DNA of 64,000 bases from Hymenobacter psoromatis (GTDB taxonomy: Bacteria; Bacteroidota; Bacteroidia; Cytophagales; Hymenobacteraceae), in assembly GCA_001596155.1 (NCBI GenBank), contig CP014771.1, forward strand, positions 1,922,001 through 1,986,000, given 5' to 3'. Position numbers and translations under genes: made by a program. This document shows, piece by piece, positions 46,884-55,161 of the stretch. Within the stretch, counting starts at the first letter, position 1. Every line of letters starts with the position of its first letter. The notes under the pieces were generated by a model. The model made no database searches. It was not told the origin of the DNA and worked only from the letters and a program-made list of their open reading frames with translations.

Positions 46884-48035
46884 ATGGCTAAACTCACTGC
46901 CCCGGTCGCGTTTACCAAAATCGACCCTTCCATCATCAGCGCGGCCCAGACCAATAGCGCGGTTACGATGCTAAATACGCTGACCACCGAGCTGCAAAAA
47001 CGGTTCGACGAGCTAGGCGGCGCCAGCTTCTTTGGGCCGCTGGAAAAGAAGGATGTAAACACCTGGTATTTTCAGAATGGCTGCCTATCCTACAATGGCA
47101 CCCTGAAAAAAGCCGTGGAAATTCACGGCGAAATCTACAAAAAATGGCAGACGCTGGGCGGCCTGGCCTGGGGCAAGCCCGACACCGACGAGTCGCCCTG
47201 CGCCGATGGCACGGGCCGCTTCAACCACTTCAACCACGGGGCCAATACCATTATGTGGTCGCCCCAAACGGGGGCCAACGGCGTGGGCGGCGACATTCAC
47301 CAGCGCTGGGCGGCGCTGGGCTGGGAGCGCTCGTACTTGGGCTACCCCACCAGCGACGAGGTAAATTTTCCGGACGGCGGCCGCGTCAACGCTTTTCAGC
47401 ACGGCGGCATCTACTGGTGGTCCGACACCGGGGCCATTGATTTGAACGACGTGTCGGTGGCCTACACCGGGCTGGTGTGCTTCAAGGAAACCGGCGAGTC
47501 GTCGGGGTCCGATGAGCCCTACGCGGTGCTCGGGGTTATCACGCCTTTTGCCACCTACAATTACCGAACTAAAACCTACGGCGGCGTCGATTCTAACACC
47601 AGCCGGCCCGATTTGATGGAAGTGTACCGGGGCAAGCCCAATGGCATCTCTATCAGCGTGTTGCTCATGGAAGCGGACCAGGGCGACCCCGCCAAGTATC
47701 AGAAGGAAATAACCGCCGCCATCCAAAAAGTGCATGAGGCCGGCACGGCGGCCCTGGGCTTCATTCCCGTGGTGGGGGTAGGGATTGCCGCCGTGCTGGG
47801 TCCGCTCATCCAGAAATTTATCCCCGATATCGGCAAGGCTATCAACGGCTTGTTTGGCTTTGGCGATGACATCATCGGCTCGCAGACTATTACTCTGACG
47901 GGCAAGGACATGATTATCCTGGCCAGCAAAACCGGCAACTCGACCCTTAAAAACGTGGGGTTCAAGTTTGCGACCAACAACCTGCTGGGCCAGCATGCCA
48001 ACTACAAAGTGTATTTCGGCATCGTGCCGGTATAG
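46884..48035 (+). CDS. LGFP-repeat protein
   Basis: A 383-residue protein. In the first 190 residues three or so LGFP repeats are clear: IYKKWQTLGGLAWGKPDTDES, IHQRWAALGWERSYLGYPTSDEVN and FQHGGIYWWSDTGA. LGFP repeats are carbohydrate- or wall-associated blades, known from mycobacterial and actinobacterial proteins. The second half holds a hydrophobic helix AALGFIPVVGVGIAAVLGPLIQKFIPDIG and a beta-rich end (SQTITLTGKDMIILASKTG) that I do not recognise. No signal peptide is present, so the cell location is uncertain; a membrane-inserting or toxin-like role is conceivable but unsupported. Downstream genes are separate. Confidence 0.75.
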   Translation: MAKLTAPVAFTKIDPSIISAAQTNSAVTMLNTLTTELQKRFDELGGASFFGPLEKKDVNTWYFQNGCLSYNGTLKKAVEIHGEIYKKWQTLGGLAWGKPDTDESPCADGTGRFNHFNHGANTIMWSPQTGANGVGGDIHQRWAALGWERSYLGYPTSDEVNFPDGGRVNAFQHGGIYWWSDTGAIDLNDVSVAYTGLVCFKETGESSGSDEPYAVLGVITPFATYNYRTKTYGGVDSNTSRPDLMEVYRGKPNGISISVLLMEADQGDPAKYQKEITAAIQKVHEAGTAALGFIPVVGVGIAAVLGPLIQKFIPDIGKAINGLFGFGDDIIGSQTITLTGKDMIILASKTGNSTLKNVGFKFATNNLLGQHANYKVYFGIVPV

Positions 48036-48120
48036 GCCGGCGGCCTTCATCAACAACCGGGCGGCCGCCACGCGGCGGCCGCCTGCCTGCTACCCCTCCC
48101 CGTTTTTCTTTTCTGAACTT

Positions 48121-48612
48121 ATGAAAACTAATCTGGCTTTGTTTGGCGCTGCGGCGCTGCTTACGCTATCGGCCGCCACGCAGCCAGCCGGCGCCACCCC
48201 GCCCCAGCGCCCTACCCCCACCCCGGCGGCCAGCCGCGCCCTCAACCCCGACGAGCAGCTGTTTACCACCCTTATCGGGCGGGTAAGCACGGCCATCGAA
48301 AAGCAGGACATGGCGGCTTTTGGCAAATTTCTGGCCCCCGAATACGTGCACTACAACCCCGGCAATGGCAGCGGCAACCGCGCCGAGGAGCTGGCCTACG
48401 TGGGCAGCTGGACCAAAACCACCATCCAACCAAAGGGTCCGGTGAAGGTGAACCGCTACGGCAATACGGCCATCACCGTCTCCACTTCCACCTTCAGCGG
48501 AGTGGCTGACGGCAAGGACTTTAACACTGCCCTTCAAATGATGATTGCCTGGGTGCTGCGCGACGGCCAGTGGCAAATGGCCGTGGTGCAGTCGAAGCTG
48601 ATGCCAGCGTAA
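48121..48612 (+). CDS. secreted SnoaL-like (DUF4440) protein
   Basis: A 163-residue protein with signal peptide MKTNLALFGAAALLTLSAATQPAGA. The mature part, LFTTLIGRVSTAIEKQDMAAFGKFLAPEYVHYNPGNG, TAITVSTSTFSGVADGK and MMIAWVLRDGQWQMAVVQSKL, follows the NTF2/SnoaL-like fold (DUF4440): a small cone-shaped beta sheet that binds hydrophobic ligands. No catalytic residues can be assigned. It ends just before a 52-base-arm palindrome that separates it from the convergent DUF1684 gene. Confidence 0.75.
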   Translation: MKTNLALFGAAALLTLSAATQPAGATPPQRPTPTPAASRALNPDEQLFTTLIGRVSTAIEKQDMAAFGKFLAPEYVHYNPGNGSGNRAEELAYVGSWTKTTIQPKGPVKVNRYGNTAITVSTSTFSGVADGKDFNTALQMMIAWVLRDGQWQMAVVQSKLMPA

Positions 48613-48613
48613 T

Positions 48614-48752
48614 GGTGAGATGGTGAGTAAAAGAACGTCATGCTGAGCTTGTCGAAGCATCTCGCTCGCATCGTTGAACGGATTGATTTTAGTGCAGCAC
48701 GCGAGATGCTTCGACAAGCTCAGCATGACGTTCTTTTACTCACCATCTCACC
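48614..48752. repeat. 52-base perfect palindrome, GTCATGCTGAGCTTG family, copy 2
   Basis: Arms 48614-48665 and 48701-48752 are exact complements over 52 bases around a 35-base spacer. The inner core is the same as at 17073-17169. It lies between the convergent genes ending at 48612 and 48767 and may also work as a terminator for both. Confidence 0.9.
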
Positions 48753-48766
48753 ACCTCACTATTTCA

Positions 48767-49404
48767 CTACTCACCACTAAGCTGCTCGCCGGCCAGCACG
48801 GGCACGCTCAGGCGGTTGTCGGCGGGCGGCTTGGGGCAGCTGTAGTCGTGGTTGTAGGCGCAGAAAGGGTTGTAGGCCGCGTTAAAATCGAGGCTGATTT
48901 CGGAGGCTTCGGGAGTGGGGATAGGCAGGTCGAGGTAGCGGCCGCCGGCGTAGGTCTGCTGGCCGTTCGTGGGGTCGGTGAAGGGAAGAAATAATTCCTG
49001 GCCCGCCCCTACCCCCTGCTTTTGCAGCAACGTCAACTTTTGCGGCCGGCCGGCCAGGGTAAACTCGGCGGTGCCCCAGCGCGCGTAGGCATCGGCCGAG
49101 CCGCGGGTGAGCGCCAGCGGCAGCGGGGTCAGCACGGCCGCCCGCACGAGGCGTGCCACCACGCGGTAGGCCGCGTCGGGGCCGTAGTAGCGCAGGCCAT
49201 TGAAGGCCGCGCGCTGCCCGGCCGGAATGGGCGAGCTGGCGCTGGTGCGGAAGGCGTTATCTTTCTGCTGCCGGGCCTGGCGCACCTGGGCCAGGTAGGC
49301 GGGGTCGGGCGCGGCGGGGGGGTAGGCGGCTGGCTGCCTGAGAAATTGTAGAGCAGCAGGCCAACGACCGCCAGCAGGCCGGCGGCCAGGAAAATTTTAC
49401 GCAT
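48767..49404 (-). pseudogene. DUF1684 protein gene with a frameshift in a C7 tract
   Basis: The start MRKIFLAAGLLAVVGLLLYNFSG at 49404 gives an N-terminal membrane or signal segment and then QPPTPP. At the C7 tract near 49314-49322 the frame must change by one to continue with AAPDPAYLAQVRQARQQKDNAF, the true DUF1684 part (LRYYGPDAAYRVVARLV, LPFTDPTNGQQTYAGGRYLDL, FNAAYNPFCAYNHDYSCPKPPADN). Eight or five C would restore one frame of about 212 residues. The rest of the gene looks intact, so this is a recent lesion, a phase-variable tract or a sequencing error. The function of DUF1684 proteins is unknown. Confidence 0.75.
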
Positions 49405-49409
49405 GGGAA

Positions 49410-49511
49410 GTAGCGCGAACGTTAGCTTCGCTGACCTTCGGTTGTAGTTCGCGGCCCCGCGCCGTGTCAACGGTCGTCGTTCTGGGTCGCGAACTACAAA
49501 GTTCGCGCTAC
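49410..49511. repeat. two-part inverted repeat, GTAGCGCGAAC family
   Basis: GTAGCGCGAAC (49410-49420) and TTGTAGTTCGCG (49442-49453) are mirrored by CGCGAACTACAA (49488-49499) and GTTCGCGCTAC (49501-49511). It fills the gap between the DUF1684 gene start and the radC end. A related palindrome with the core GGCGGAC lies at 56194-56229. Confidence 0.7.
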
Positions 49512-49526
49512 TGGGCTACTGCGCCG

Positions 49527-50282
49527 TTACAGCATTCCTTCGTCGGCGAAACTGTAGTAGCCGTTGTCGGTGTAGATGAGGTGGTCGAGGATGGGCAGGT
49601 CGAGAAAATTGCCGGCTTCCTTGAGCTTTTTGGTGAGCGAAATATCGGCCCCGCTGGGCTGGCGGTTGCCGCTGGGGTGGTTGTGCACCAGAATAATGCT
49701 GCTGGCCAGGTTTTCGAGGGCGTGCTTAAAAATGAGCTTGGGGTCGGCCACGGTGCCGGCCACGCCGCCGCTGCTGATTTTTTCCTGGCGCATCACCACG
49801 TTGGCGCGGTTCAGCAAAATCACCCAAAATTCCTCGTGGGGCAGGTCTTGCAGCGCCGGCCGCACTAGCTGGTGAATGTCGCGCGAGCTGGTGATGGTGG
49901 TGCGCCGGCCCGCGCCGGCTTCCTTGCGGCGGCGGCCCAGCTCCAGGGCCGCCACCACCGTAATAGCTTTGGCCGGCCCGATGCCGGGATGCCGACACAG
50001 CTGCTTGATACTGAGCCGGGCCAGTTCATTCAAGTCATTATCAACGGCTTGCAGCATGAGCATGGCCACGTCTACGGCCGTGAGCTTGGTGGTGCCCGAG
50101 CCCAGCAGGATGGCCAGCAGCTCGGCGTCGGAGAGGGCGGCGCGGCCCTTCTGCATCATTTTTTCGCGCGGGCGGTCCTCCTCGGCCCAGCTCTTGATGC
50201 CGAAGCTGGCGGGCGCGGTGTAGGGGGCGGCGAGGGGCAGGTCGGCGGCGGCTTCGGGCGAAAGCGGGGGGGTAGGCGGCAT
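49527..50282 (-). CDS. radC: RadC-family JAMM protein
   Basis: A 251-residue protein. The N-terminal helix-hairpin-helix part reads ELARLSIKQLCRHPGIGPAKAITVVAALELGRR. The C-terminal MPN/JAMM domain has EEFWVILLNRANVVMRQEKIS, then ILVHNHPSGNRQPSGADISLTKKL with the H-x-H-x7-S-x2-D zinc motif. RadC proteins were once linked to DNA repair; their real role is unsettled and many relate to mobile or competence functions. A 50-residue N-terminal extension (MPPTPPLSPEAAADLPLA) is rich in Pro and Ala. It is divergent from the metallophosphoesterase gene. Confidence 0.92.
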   Translation of the reverse strand: MPPTPPLSPEAAADLPLAAPYTAPASFGIKSWAEEDRPREKMMQKGRAALSDAELLAILLGSGTTKLTAVDVAMLMLQAVDNDLNELARLSIKQLCRHPGIGPAKAITVVAALELGRRRKEAGAGRRTTITSSRDIHQLVRPALQDLPHEEFWVILLNRANVVMRQEKISSGGVAGTVADPKLIFKHALENLASSIILVHNHPSGNRQPSGADISLTKKLKEAGNFLDLPILDHLIYTDNGYYSFADEGML

Positions 50283-50397
50283 AGAAGCGTTTTAGTATAG
50301 CGGCCCAAGATAAAGTAAAAACCGGGTTCGCGCGTCAGCCCCGGCCGCCCCGCCGCCCGCCAAACCAAAAGCCGCGGTGGGTAGTTTGGCAGTCCAT

Positions 50398-51648
50398 ATG
50401 CGCAATCCATTCGTTTTCTGGGGAATTTTCTTGTTAGCTATCGTGGCCGAAACCTACGGCTACGTGGCCGTGCGCACCGCCCTGGCGCCCAGCTCGGCGG
50501 CGGCGCGGCGCGGCTTTGCTATTAGCTACTGGGCGCTCACGCTGGGGCTGTGGGCGCTGTGCTTCTGGGCGGCCCGCACCCGGCACGACGGCCCGGTGGT
50601 GCTCAAAACCTACCTGCTGGCCGCGCCGCTGCTGCTGCTGGCGGCCAAGCTGGTGGTGGTTTTTCCGTTGCTCTTAGAAGACCTCACGCGCCTCGGGCGC
50701 TGGGCGGCCGGCGGCTTCGGCGGCGCGGCGGGGGGTAGGGCCACGGCCGTAGAGCCTATTTCGCGCAGCCAGTTTATCAGCCGGCTGGCGCTGGGGCTGG
50801 GCGCGGTGCCGCTGCTGGCGCTGCTCTGGGGCATGGTGAAGGGCAAAACTGACTACAAGGTGCGCCGCGTGGTGCTGCGCTACCCCAACCTGCCGGCGTC
50901 ATTCGACGGCTTTAAGATTTTGCAAATCTCCGACCTGCACACGGGCTCGTTCAATGGCAACCTGGAGCCGATGCGCCGCGCCGTGGGCATTATCAACGCT
51001 CAGAAAGCTGACCTCATTGTGATGACCGGCGACCTCGTGAACGACCGCGCCACGGAGGTAGAGCCGCACATCGAGGCGCTGGCGGGCATCAAGTCGGACC
51101 TGCCGATTTTCTCCATCCTGGGCAACCACGACTACGGCGACTACGTGCAGTGGCCCAACACCGAGGCCAAGCGCGAAAATCTGCAACGCCTGGCCCGCAA
51201 CCACGCCAAAATCGGCTGGCGCCTGCTGCTGGATGAAAGCCACACCATCCGGCGCGGGGCCGACGAGCTGGCCGTGCTGGGCGTGCAAAACTGGAGCAGC
51301 CACCCCAACTTTCCGAAGCATGGCAACCTGGCGCAGGCCCACGCGGCCAGCGGCAACGCGCCGTTTAAGCTGCTGCTCTCGCACGACCCCTCGCACTGGG
51401 AGGCGCAGGTACTTGATTACAAAGACATTGACCTCACGCTCAGCGGCCATACCCACGGCATGCAGTTTGGCGTGAACCTGCCCGGCTTTAAGTGGAGCCC
51501 GGTGCAGTATTCTTACCCGCAGTGGGCGGGCATTTATGAGCAGGGGCGGCAAAAGCTGTACGTGAACGTGGGCCTGGGCTACCTCGGTTTTCCGGGGCGG
51601 GTAGGCTTTTTGCCCGAAATAACGCTGCTGGAGCTGCGCCGGGCTTAG
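50398..51648 (+). CDS. membrane-anchored metallophosphoesterase (calcineurin-like)
   Basis: A 416-residue protein. The start MRNPFVFWGIFLLAIVAETYGY was chosen as the beginning of the first helix; an ATG at 50377 adds seven residues. Four membrane helices occupy the first 155 residues. The phosphoesterase domain follows with ISDLHTGSF (D-x-H), VMTGDLVNDRATE (G-D), ILGNHDYGDY (GNHD), LLLSHDPSHWE and LSGHTHGMQFG (G-H-x-H). It belongs to the YkuE-like group, which may act on lipid or nucleotide phosphates. No operon partner is obvious. Confidence 0.92.
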   Translation: MRNPFVFWGIFLLAIVAETYGYVAVRTALAPSSAAARRGFAISYWALTLGLWALCFWAARTRHDGPVVLKTYLLAAPLLLLAAKLVVVFPLLLEDLTRLGRWAAGGFGGAAGGRATAVEPISRSQFISRLALGLGAVPLLALLWGMVKGKTDYKVRRVVLRYPNLPASFDGFKILQISDLHTGSFNGNLEPMRRAVGIINAQKADLIVMTGDLVNDRATEVEPHIEALAGIKSDLPIFSILGNHDYGDYVQWPNTEAKRENLQRLARNHAKIGWRLLLDESHTIRRGADELAVLGVQNWSSHPNFPKHGNLAQAHAASGNAPFKLLLSHDPSHWEAQVLDYKDIDLTLSGHTHGMQFGVNLPGFKWSPVQYSYPQWAGIYEQGRQKLYVNVGLGYLGFPGRVGFLPEITLLELRRA

Positions 51649-51757
51649 TGGGGCATCTGGCACTTGTTAATGAAGGAATAGTGAGGATAACCTGTGGCTG
51701 GCAGTTGCGTTAAAGGCCGAACCAAAAGCCTCATTCTCTTACAATTTCCCCCTTCTC

Positions 51758-52411
51758 ATGAAAAATACCTTGTTGCTGCTGTTCGGCGCTTCGGCTCTCT
51801 CATTGGCCTCTTGTTCGCAGGAAAAAACGGCTGACACCACGACTACCACAGCGGTGCCCGCCGATGGCGCTGCCACGACCACTACTACCGTGAGTGATGC
51901 CACTTACAAAACGCGTGGCACCCGCATGGCCGACAAGTTTGCCTCGGACATGAAAATCAGCGACGAGCCAACCAAAGAGAAGTTGCGCACGGCCTATTAC
52001 AATCGCTCGAAGCGCTATGACGAGCTGATGGCCAAGTACAAAGCCGATACGGCCGGCTACGCCGCTGCCCGGCGCGACTACAACAAAGCCACCGACCAGG
52101 AATTTCAGACTATCCTGCTAGTGCCGGCGCAGTACAATTCCTACCAGTCGTCGCGCCCGACTTATGACGAGGCCAGTAACCTTGATACTGCCGACCAGAC
52201 GGCCGGTGCCGCGAGCGCCACGATGCCTTCCGATAGCAGCTCGACCACGACTAATTCGACCGCGACCACGGAGGAAGCGCCGACCTCGACGATGAGCGGT
52301 GCCAACGTGGCTAAAGGCAAAACCAAGATGACCGACGGCTCGAAATTGAAAGTAAAAGATGACGGCACCGTGAAAGTGAAAGATGCTGCCGGCAACAAGA
52401 CCAAAATGTAG
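51758..52411 (+). CDS. threonine-rich lipoprotein with Lys-Thr-Met C-terminal tail
   Basis: A 217-residue lipoprotein; the signal MKNTLLLLFGASALSLASC ends with a lipobox. Then follows TADTTTTTAVPADGAATTTTT (about 25-45), a helical core rich in charged residues (KFASDMKISDEPTKEKLRTAYYNRSKRYDELMAKYK), another Thr/Ser-rich stretch and a basic end KGKTKMTDGSKLKVKDDGTVKVKDAAGNKTKM. I do not recognise a family. The tail style is shared with the proteins at 54837 and 55704 and with the M16 peptidase. A terminator follows at 52450. Confidence 0.7.
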   Translation: MKNTLLLLFGASALSLASCSQEKTADTTTTTAVPADGAATTTTTVSDATYKTRGTRMADKFASDMKISDEPTKEKLRTAYYNRSKRYDELMAKYKADTAGYAAARRDYNKATDQEFQTILLVPAQYNSYQSSRPTYDEASNLDTADQTAGAASATMPSDSSSTTTNSTATTEEAPTSTMSGANVAKGKTKMTDGSKLKVKDDGTVKVKDAAGNKTKM

Positions 52412-52449
52412 TCTTTGAACGGTGAAAACCGCTTATTAGCCTGCGAGAG

Positions 52450-52479
52450 GCCCGCGTCTGCAACGACGCGGGCTTTTTT
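52450..52479 (+). terminator. rho-independent terminator
   Basis: Stem GCCCGCGTC / GACGCGGGC followed by seven T, 39 bases past the stop of the lipoprotein gene at 51758. It separates that gene from the one at 52527. Confidence 0.85.
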
Positions 52480-52526
52480 TGCTTCATTTGGTAGCAGCTT
52501 TGCGGTAGCGTTGCGTTAAAGAATAC

Positions 52527-53225
52527 GTGTTTTTACCAGTCCCCTTGCTTTTTATTAAACACAAGCTGCTCTTAATCAGCTTATTGCTGACTTTCGTGCT
52601 GGCAGCACCGGCCGCGTGGGCGCAGGCCGGCAGCCCTTCGCCGGTAGTGCGCGTGAGCGGCACTATTTCGGCGGCGGCGAGCCGGCAGCCGGTGCCGGGC
52701 GCCACGGTGCTGGTGCGGCGCACGCACCTGGGCCTGGCGGCCGATGAAAAGGGCGCGTTTTTTATTACGGCCCTAGCCACGGACACGCTGGTGTTTCGGG
52801 CGGTGGGCTACAAGCCGCACCTGCTGGTGCTGGGCGGCACCACCCTCTCGCAGCTGGTGGTGCAGGTGAGGCTGGTGCGCGACTCCATTCAGCTGGGCGA
52901 GGTGCGCGTGACGGCCGACCGCCCCGACCGCGCCATGATTAACCGGGCGCTGCGCAATATGAAGCGCCCTACCCCCCCGGTGGTGAAGATACCCAAGCGC
53001 GCCCCCAAACCCAAGCCGCTGTTTGCCGTGGACTCGACCGCGCCCCGGCCCGAGGCGCCCACCATCAGCGGCTCGAACGTGGACTGGCTCTACGACCAGT
53101 TTTCGCGCCAGGGCAAGGAGCGCCGCAAGGTGGAGCAGCTCAAAGCCCGCGACGCGGCCGAGGCCGCCGCCAAGAAACAGGCCGAGTACAACAAAGCCTT
53201 CCGCGACAATCGCGGGTATGAGTAA
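52527..53225 (+). CDS. secreted protein with carboxypeptidase-like regulatory (beta-sandwich) domain
   Basis: A 232-residue protein. Signal peptide MFLPVPLLFIKHKLLLISLLLTFVLAAPAAWAQ. Then VVRVSGTISAAASRQPVPGATVLVRRTHLGLAADEKGAFFITALATDTLVFRAVGYKPHLLVL is a clear CarboxypepD_reg-like fold, as at the N-terminus of TonB-dependent receptors and other Bacteroidota exported proteins. The C-terminal half is Pro and charged (KRPTPPVVKIPKRAPKPKPLFAV) then helical and Ala/Lys-rich. The role is unknown. It is followed by the repeat at 53237. Confidence 0.75.
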   Translation: MFLPVPLLFIKHKLLLISLLLTFVLAAPAAWAQAGSPSPVVRVSGTISAAASRQPVPGATVLVRRTHLGLAADEKGAFFITALATDTLVFRAVGYKPHLLVLGGTTLSQLVVQVRLVRDSIQLGEVRVTADRPDRAMINRALRNMKRPTPPVVKIPKRAPKPKPLFAVDSTAPRPEAPTISGSNVDWLYDQFSRQGKERRKVEQLKARDAAEAAAKKQAEYNKAFRDNRGYE

Positions 53226-53236
53226 GATTTTCGGGC

Positions 53237-53340
53237 TCCTGGTTCTTTTGGATTCCTGGTTCCTACTTCCTGGTTGGCATTTGAACCAGAAACCAGGAAC
53301 TAGCAATCAGAAACTAACAACCAAGAACCAGGAACTCAAA
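53237..53340. repeat. AACCAGGAACC-type repeat, palindromic intergenic copy
   Basis: The left half is made of units of the type TCCTGGTTCC and the right half of the complement GAACCAGAAACCAGGAAC, ending CCAAGAACCAGGAACTC. The two halves mirror each other around 53275. It fills the gap between the exported-protein gene and uvsE. Single-orientation copies are in pheT and dnaX. Confidence 0.75.
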
Positions 53341-53359
53341 AACCGCGTAAGCCCACGGG

Positions 53360-54376
53360 ATGAAGATTGGGTATCCTTGCGTGAATGAAACGCTGCCGTG
53401 CAGTGCGGGCAGCACGTTTCGGCTGGCCTCGTACTCGGCCGAGCGGCTGGCGGCCACCGTGGCGGCCAACCTGGCTTGCCTCCAGCAGATATTGGAATGG
53501 AACGTGGCTCACGGGCTGTTGTTTTTCCGCATCGGGTCCGATGTGGTGCCCTTTGGTTCGCACGAGGTTAATACCTATCCCTGGCAGCGCGAATTTCGGA
53601 GCGAGTTTCGGGCCATCGGCGACTACGTGCGGCGGCACGGGCTGCGCGTCTCGTTTCACCCCGGCCAGTATGTGTTGATTAACTCGCCCGACGCGGGCAT
53701 CGTGGGCCGCAGCGTGGCCGATTTGGTGTATCAGGGCGCGATGCTCGATTTGATGGAGCTTGATACCACGGCCAAGCTGCAGATTCACGCCGGCGGCGTG
53801 TATGGTGACAAAGGCACGGCGCTGGCCCGCTGGGTCGATACGTTTCAAAACCTGGTGCCGGCTGCCGTGCAGGCCCGGCTGGTGGTCGAAAACGACGACC
53901 GCCTCTACAGCCTGCGCGAGTGCCTGAGCCTGCACGACGAAACCGGCGTGCCCATTCTATTTGATAATTTCCACCACGAATGCCTCAACCACGGCGAGCC
54001 CATGCGCGAGGCCCTGCGCCTGGCCGCCGCCACTTGGCACCCCACCCGCGACGGCGTGCCGATGCTGGACTATAGCTCACAGGCCCCCGATGAGCGGCGC
54101 GGCAAGCACACCACCACACTGGTGCCCGCACTGTTCGAAGGCTTTCTGGCTGACCTCGACGGGCTGGAGGTGGATATGATGCTCGAAATCAAAGACAAAG
54201 AAGCTAGCGCCGTGCGGGCTGCTGAAATACTGCGCGCGCGTGGGCTGTTGCCGCCCATGCCGGCGGGCTACGCGCCGCCCGCGTTTGCGCCGCGCCCTAC
54301 CCCCCTTATTTCTCCCAAAGCCGCCGCGCCCAAGCGCCGGGCTGCCAAGGCCGCCCCCACGCAGCCGGCTGATTAA
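53360..54376 (+). CDS. uvsE: UV DNA damage endonuclease
   Basis: A 338-residue TIM-barrel endonuclease that nicks 5' of cyclobutane dimers, 6-4 photoproducts and some other lesions. Motifs: KIGYPCVNETL at the start, LEWNVAHGLLFFRIGSDVVPFGSHEV, VSFHPGQYVLINSPDAGI, LQIHAGGVYGDKGTAL, LVVENDDRLYSLREC, VPILFDNFHHECLNHG and VPMLDYSSQAP. The His, Asp and Glu residues of these lines form the three-metal site. The C-terminal 45 residues are Pro/Ala rich and basic (PKAAAPKRRAAKAAP), probably disordered. It is monocistronic as far as visible. Confidence 0.95.
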   Translation: MKIGYPCVNETLPCSAGSTFRLASYSAERLAATVAANLACLQQILEWNVAHGLLFFRIGSDVVPFGSHEVNTYPWQREFRSEFRAIGDYVRRHGLRVSFHPGQYVLINSPDAGIVGRSVADLVYQGAMLDLMELDTTAKLQIHAGGVYGDKGTALARWVDTFQNLVPAAVQARLVVENDDRLYSLRECLSLHDETGVPILFDNFHHECLNHGEPMREALRLAAATWHPTRDGVPMLDYSSQAPDERRGKHTTTLVPALFEGFLADLDGLEVDMMLEIKDKEASAVRAAEILRARGLLPPMPAGYAPPAFAPRPTPLISPKAAAPKRRAAKAAPTQPAD

Positions 54377-54413
54377 TTCGACTTTCCCTTTTCCCTACCC
54401 CCCCTGTTTTACC

Positions 54414-54752
54414 ATGAATGACTTGTTGCACGCCACCCTATCGGGGTTGCAAAATGGCCTGACCAGCTTGCCGCTGGGCTCGGCGATGGATAATACCGAA
54501 ACCTGGCAGCAGCGGTTTCTGCAAAGCGGCCAGCCCGAGTTTCAGGACATTGCCCGCGAAATGGGCAACCTGCAATCGCTGCTCACGAGCGGCAGCCTGA
54601 GCGCCACGGCCATCGGCAACTCGCTGACCATGCTCGGCGACCAGACCAGCCAGGCCAGCCACCACGCCCCCGCCGACCTCAAAGCCGACCTGCTGAAGCT
54701 GGCCGACACGCTGCGCCGCCACGGCCACGACCTGCTGGCCCACGCCAGCTAA
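54414..54752 (+). CDS. small protein of unknown function
   Basis: A 112-residue protein starting MNDLLHATLSGLQNGLTSLP. It is mostly helical and amphipathic: WQQRFLQSGQPEFQDIAREMGNLQSLLTSG, then GDQTSQASHHAPADLKADLLKLADTLRRHGHDLLAHAS. No signal peptide or membrane helix. I do not recognise the family. It lies 37 bases behind uvsE, so it may be co-transcribed with it, and ends in the strong terminator at 54761. Confidence 0.65.
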   Translation: MNDLLHATLSGLQNGLTSLPLGSAMDNTETWQQRFLQSGQPEFQDIAREMGNLQSLLTSGSLSATAIGNSLTMLGDQTSQASHHAPADLKADLLKLADTLRRHGHDLLAHAS

Positions 54753-54760
54753 AACCGGCA

Positions 54761-54823
54761 CCCTACCCCACCAAAAAGGCTGGCCTCCCGTTGTGGGAGG
54801 CCAGCCTTTTTGGTGGGGTAGGG
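54761..54823. terminator. bidirectional terminator with CCCTACCCC ends
   Basis: Arms 54761-54789 and 54795-54823 are perfect 29-base complements with a 5-base loop. The stem contains AAAAAGGCTGGCCTCCC and its complement, flanked by CCCTACCCCACC. It separates the convergent genes at 54414 and 54837. Confidence 0.9.
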
Positions 54824-54836
54824 AAATGGATAAAAC

Positions 54837-55124
54837 CTACATTTTGGTTTTCATCTTGCCTTTGCCGCCCATCATTTCGCCTTTGCGCTTGGTGGTTTTG
54901 CGCTTAGTGGCGTTGCTGGGCGTGTCATATTCGTTGCCGGTGGGCTTGGTCACGACGGTGCCGGCGTCTTCGGCCGCGTTGTTCATGCTGCTGCGGGTAG
55001 TGTTGGGGCTGGCCATCGTGGCAGGTGCCTGGCTGGCGCGGGGGCTAACGGGCGCGGTTTGGGCGCTGGCGCTGCCAAAGCAGCAAGTAGCGGCGAGGGC
55101 GAACAGAAGATTTTTGGTATTCAT
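54837..55124 (-). CDS. small secreted basic protein
   Basis: A 95-residue protein with signal peptide MNTKNLLFALAATCCFGSASA. The mature part is low-complexity: APVSPRASQAPATMASPNTTRSSMNNAAEDAGTVVTKP and then the Lys/Met-rich end KRKTTKRKGEMMGGKGKMKTKM. No fold can be assigned. The end resembles the tails of the proteins at 51758, 55704 and 39586. Promoter not seen. Confidence 0.6.
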   Translation of the reverse strand: MNTKNLLFALAATCCFGSASAQTAPVSPRASQAPATMASPNTTRSSMNNAAEDAGTVVTKPTGNEYDTPSNATKRKTTKRKGEMMGGKGKMKTKM

Positions 55125-55161
55125 ATTAAAAAAGAAATAAACAGGGTTCTACAAATAGCCG

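Noticed and set aside
48614..48752. CRISPR-like appearance of repeated blocks
   Set aside because: There are only two inverted copies, no regular spacers and no cas genes; it is a palindromic dispersed repeat.
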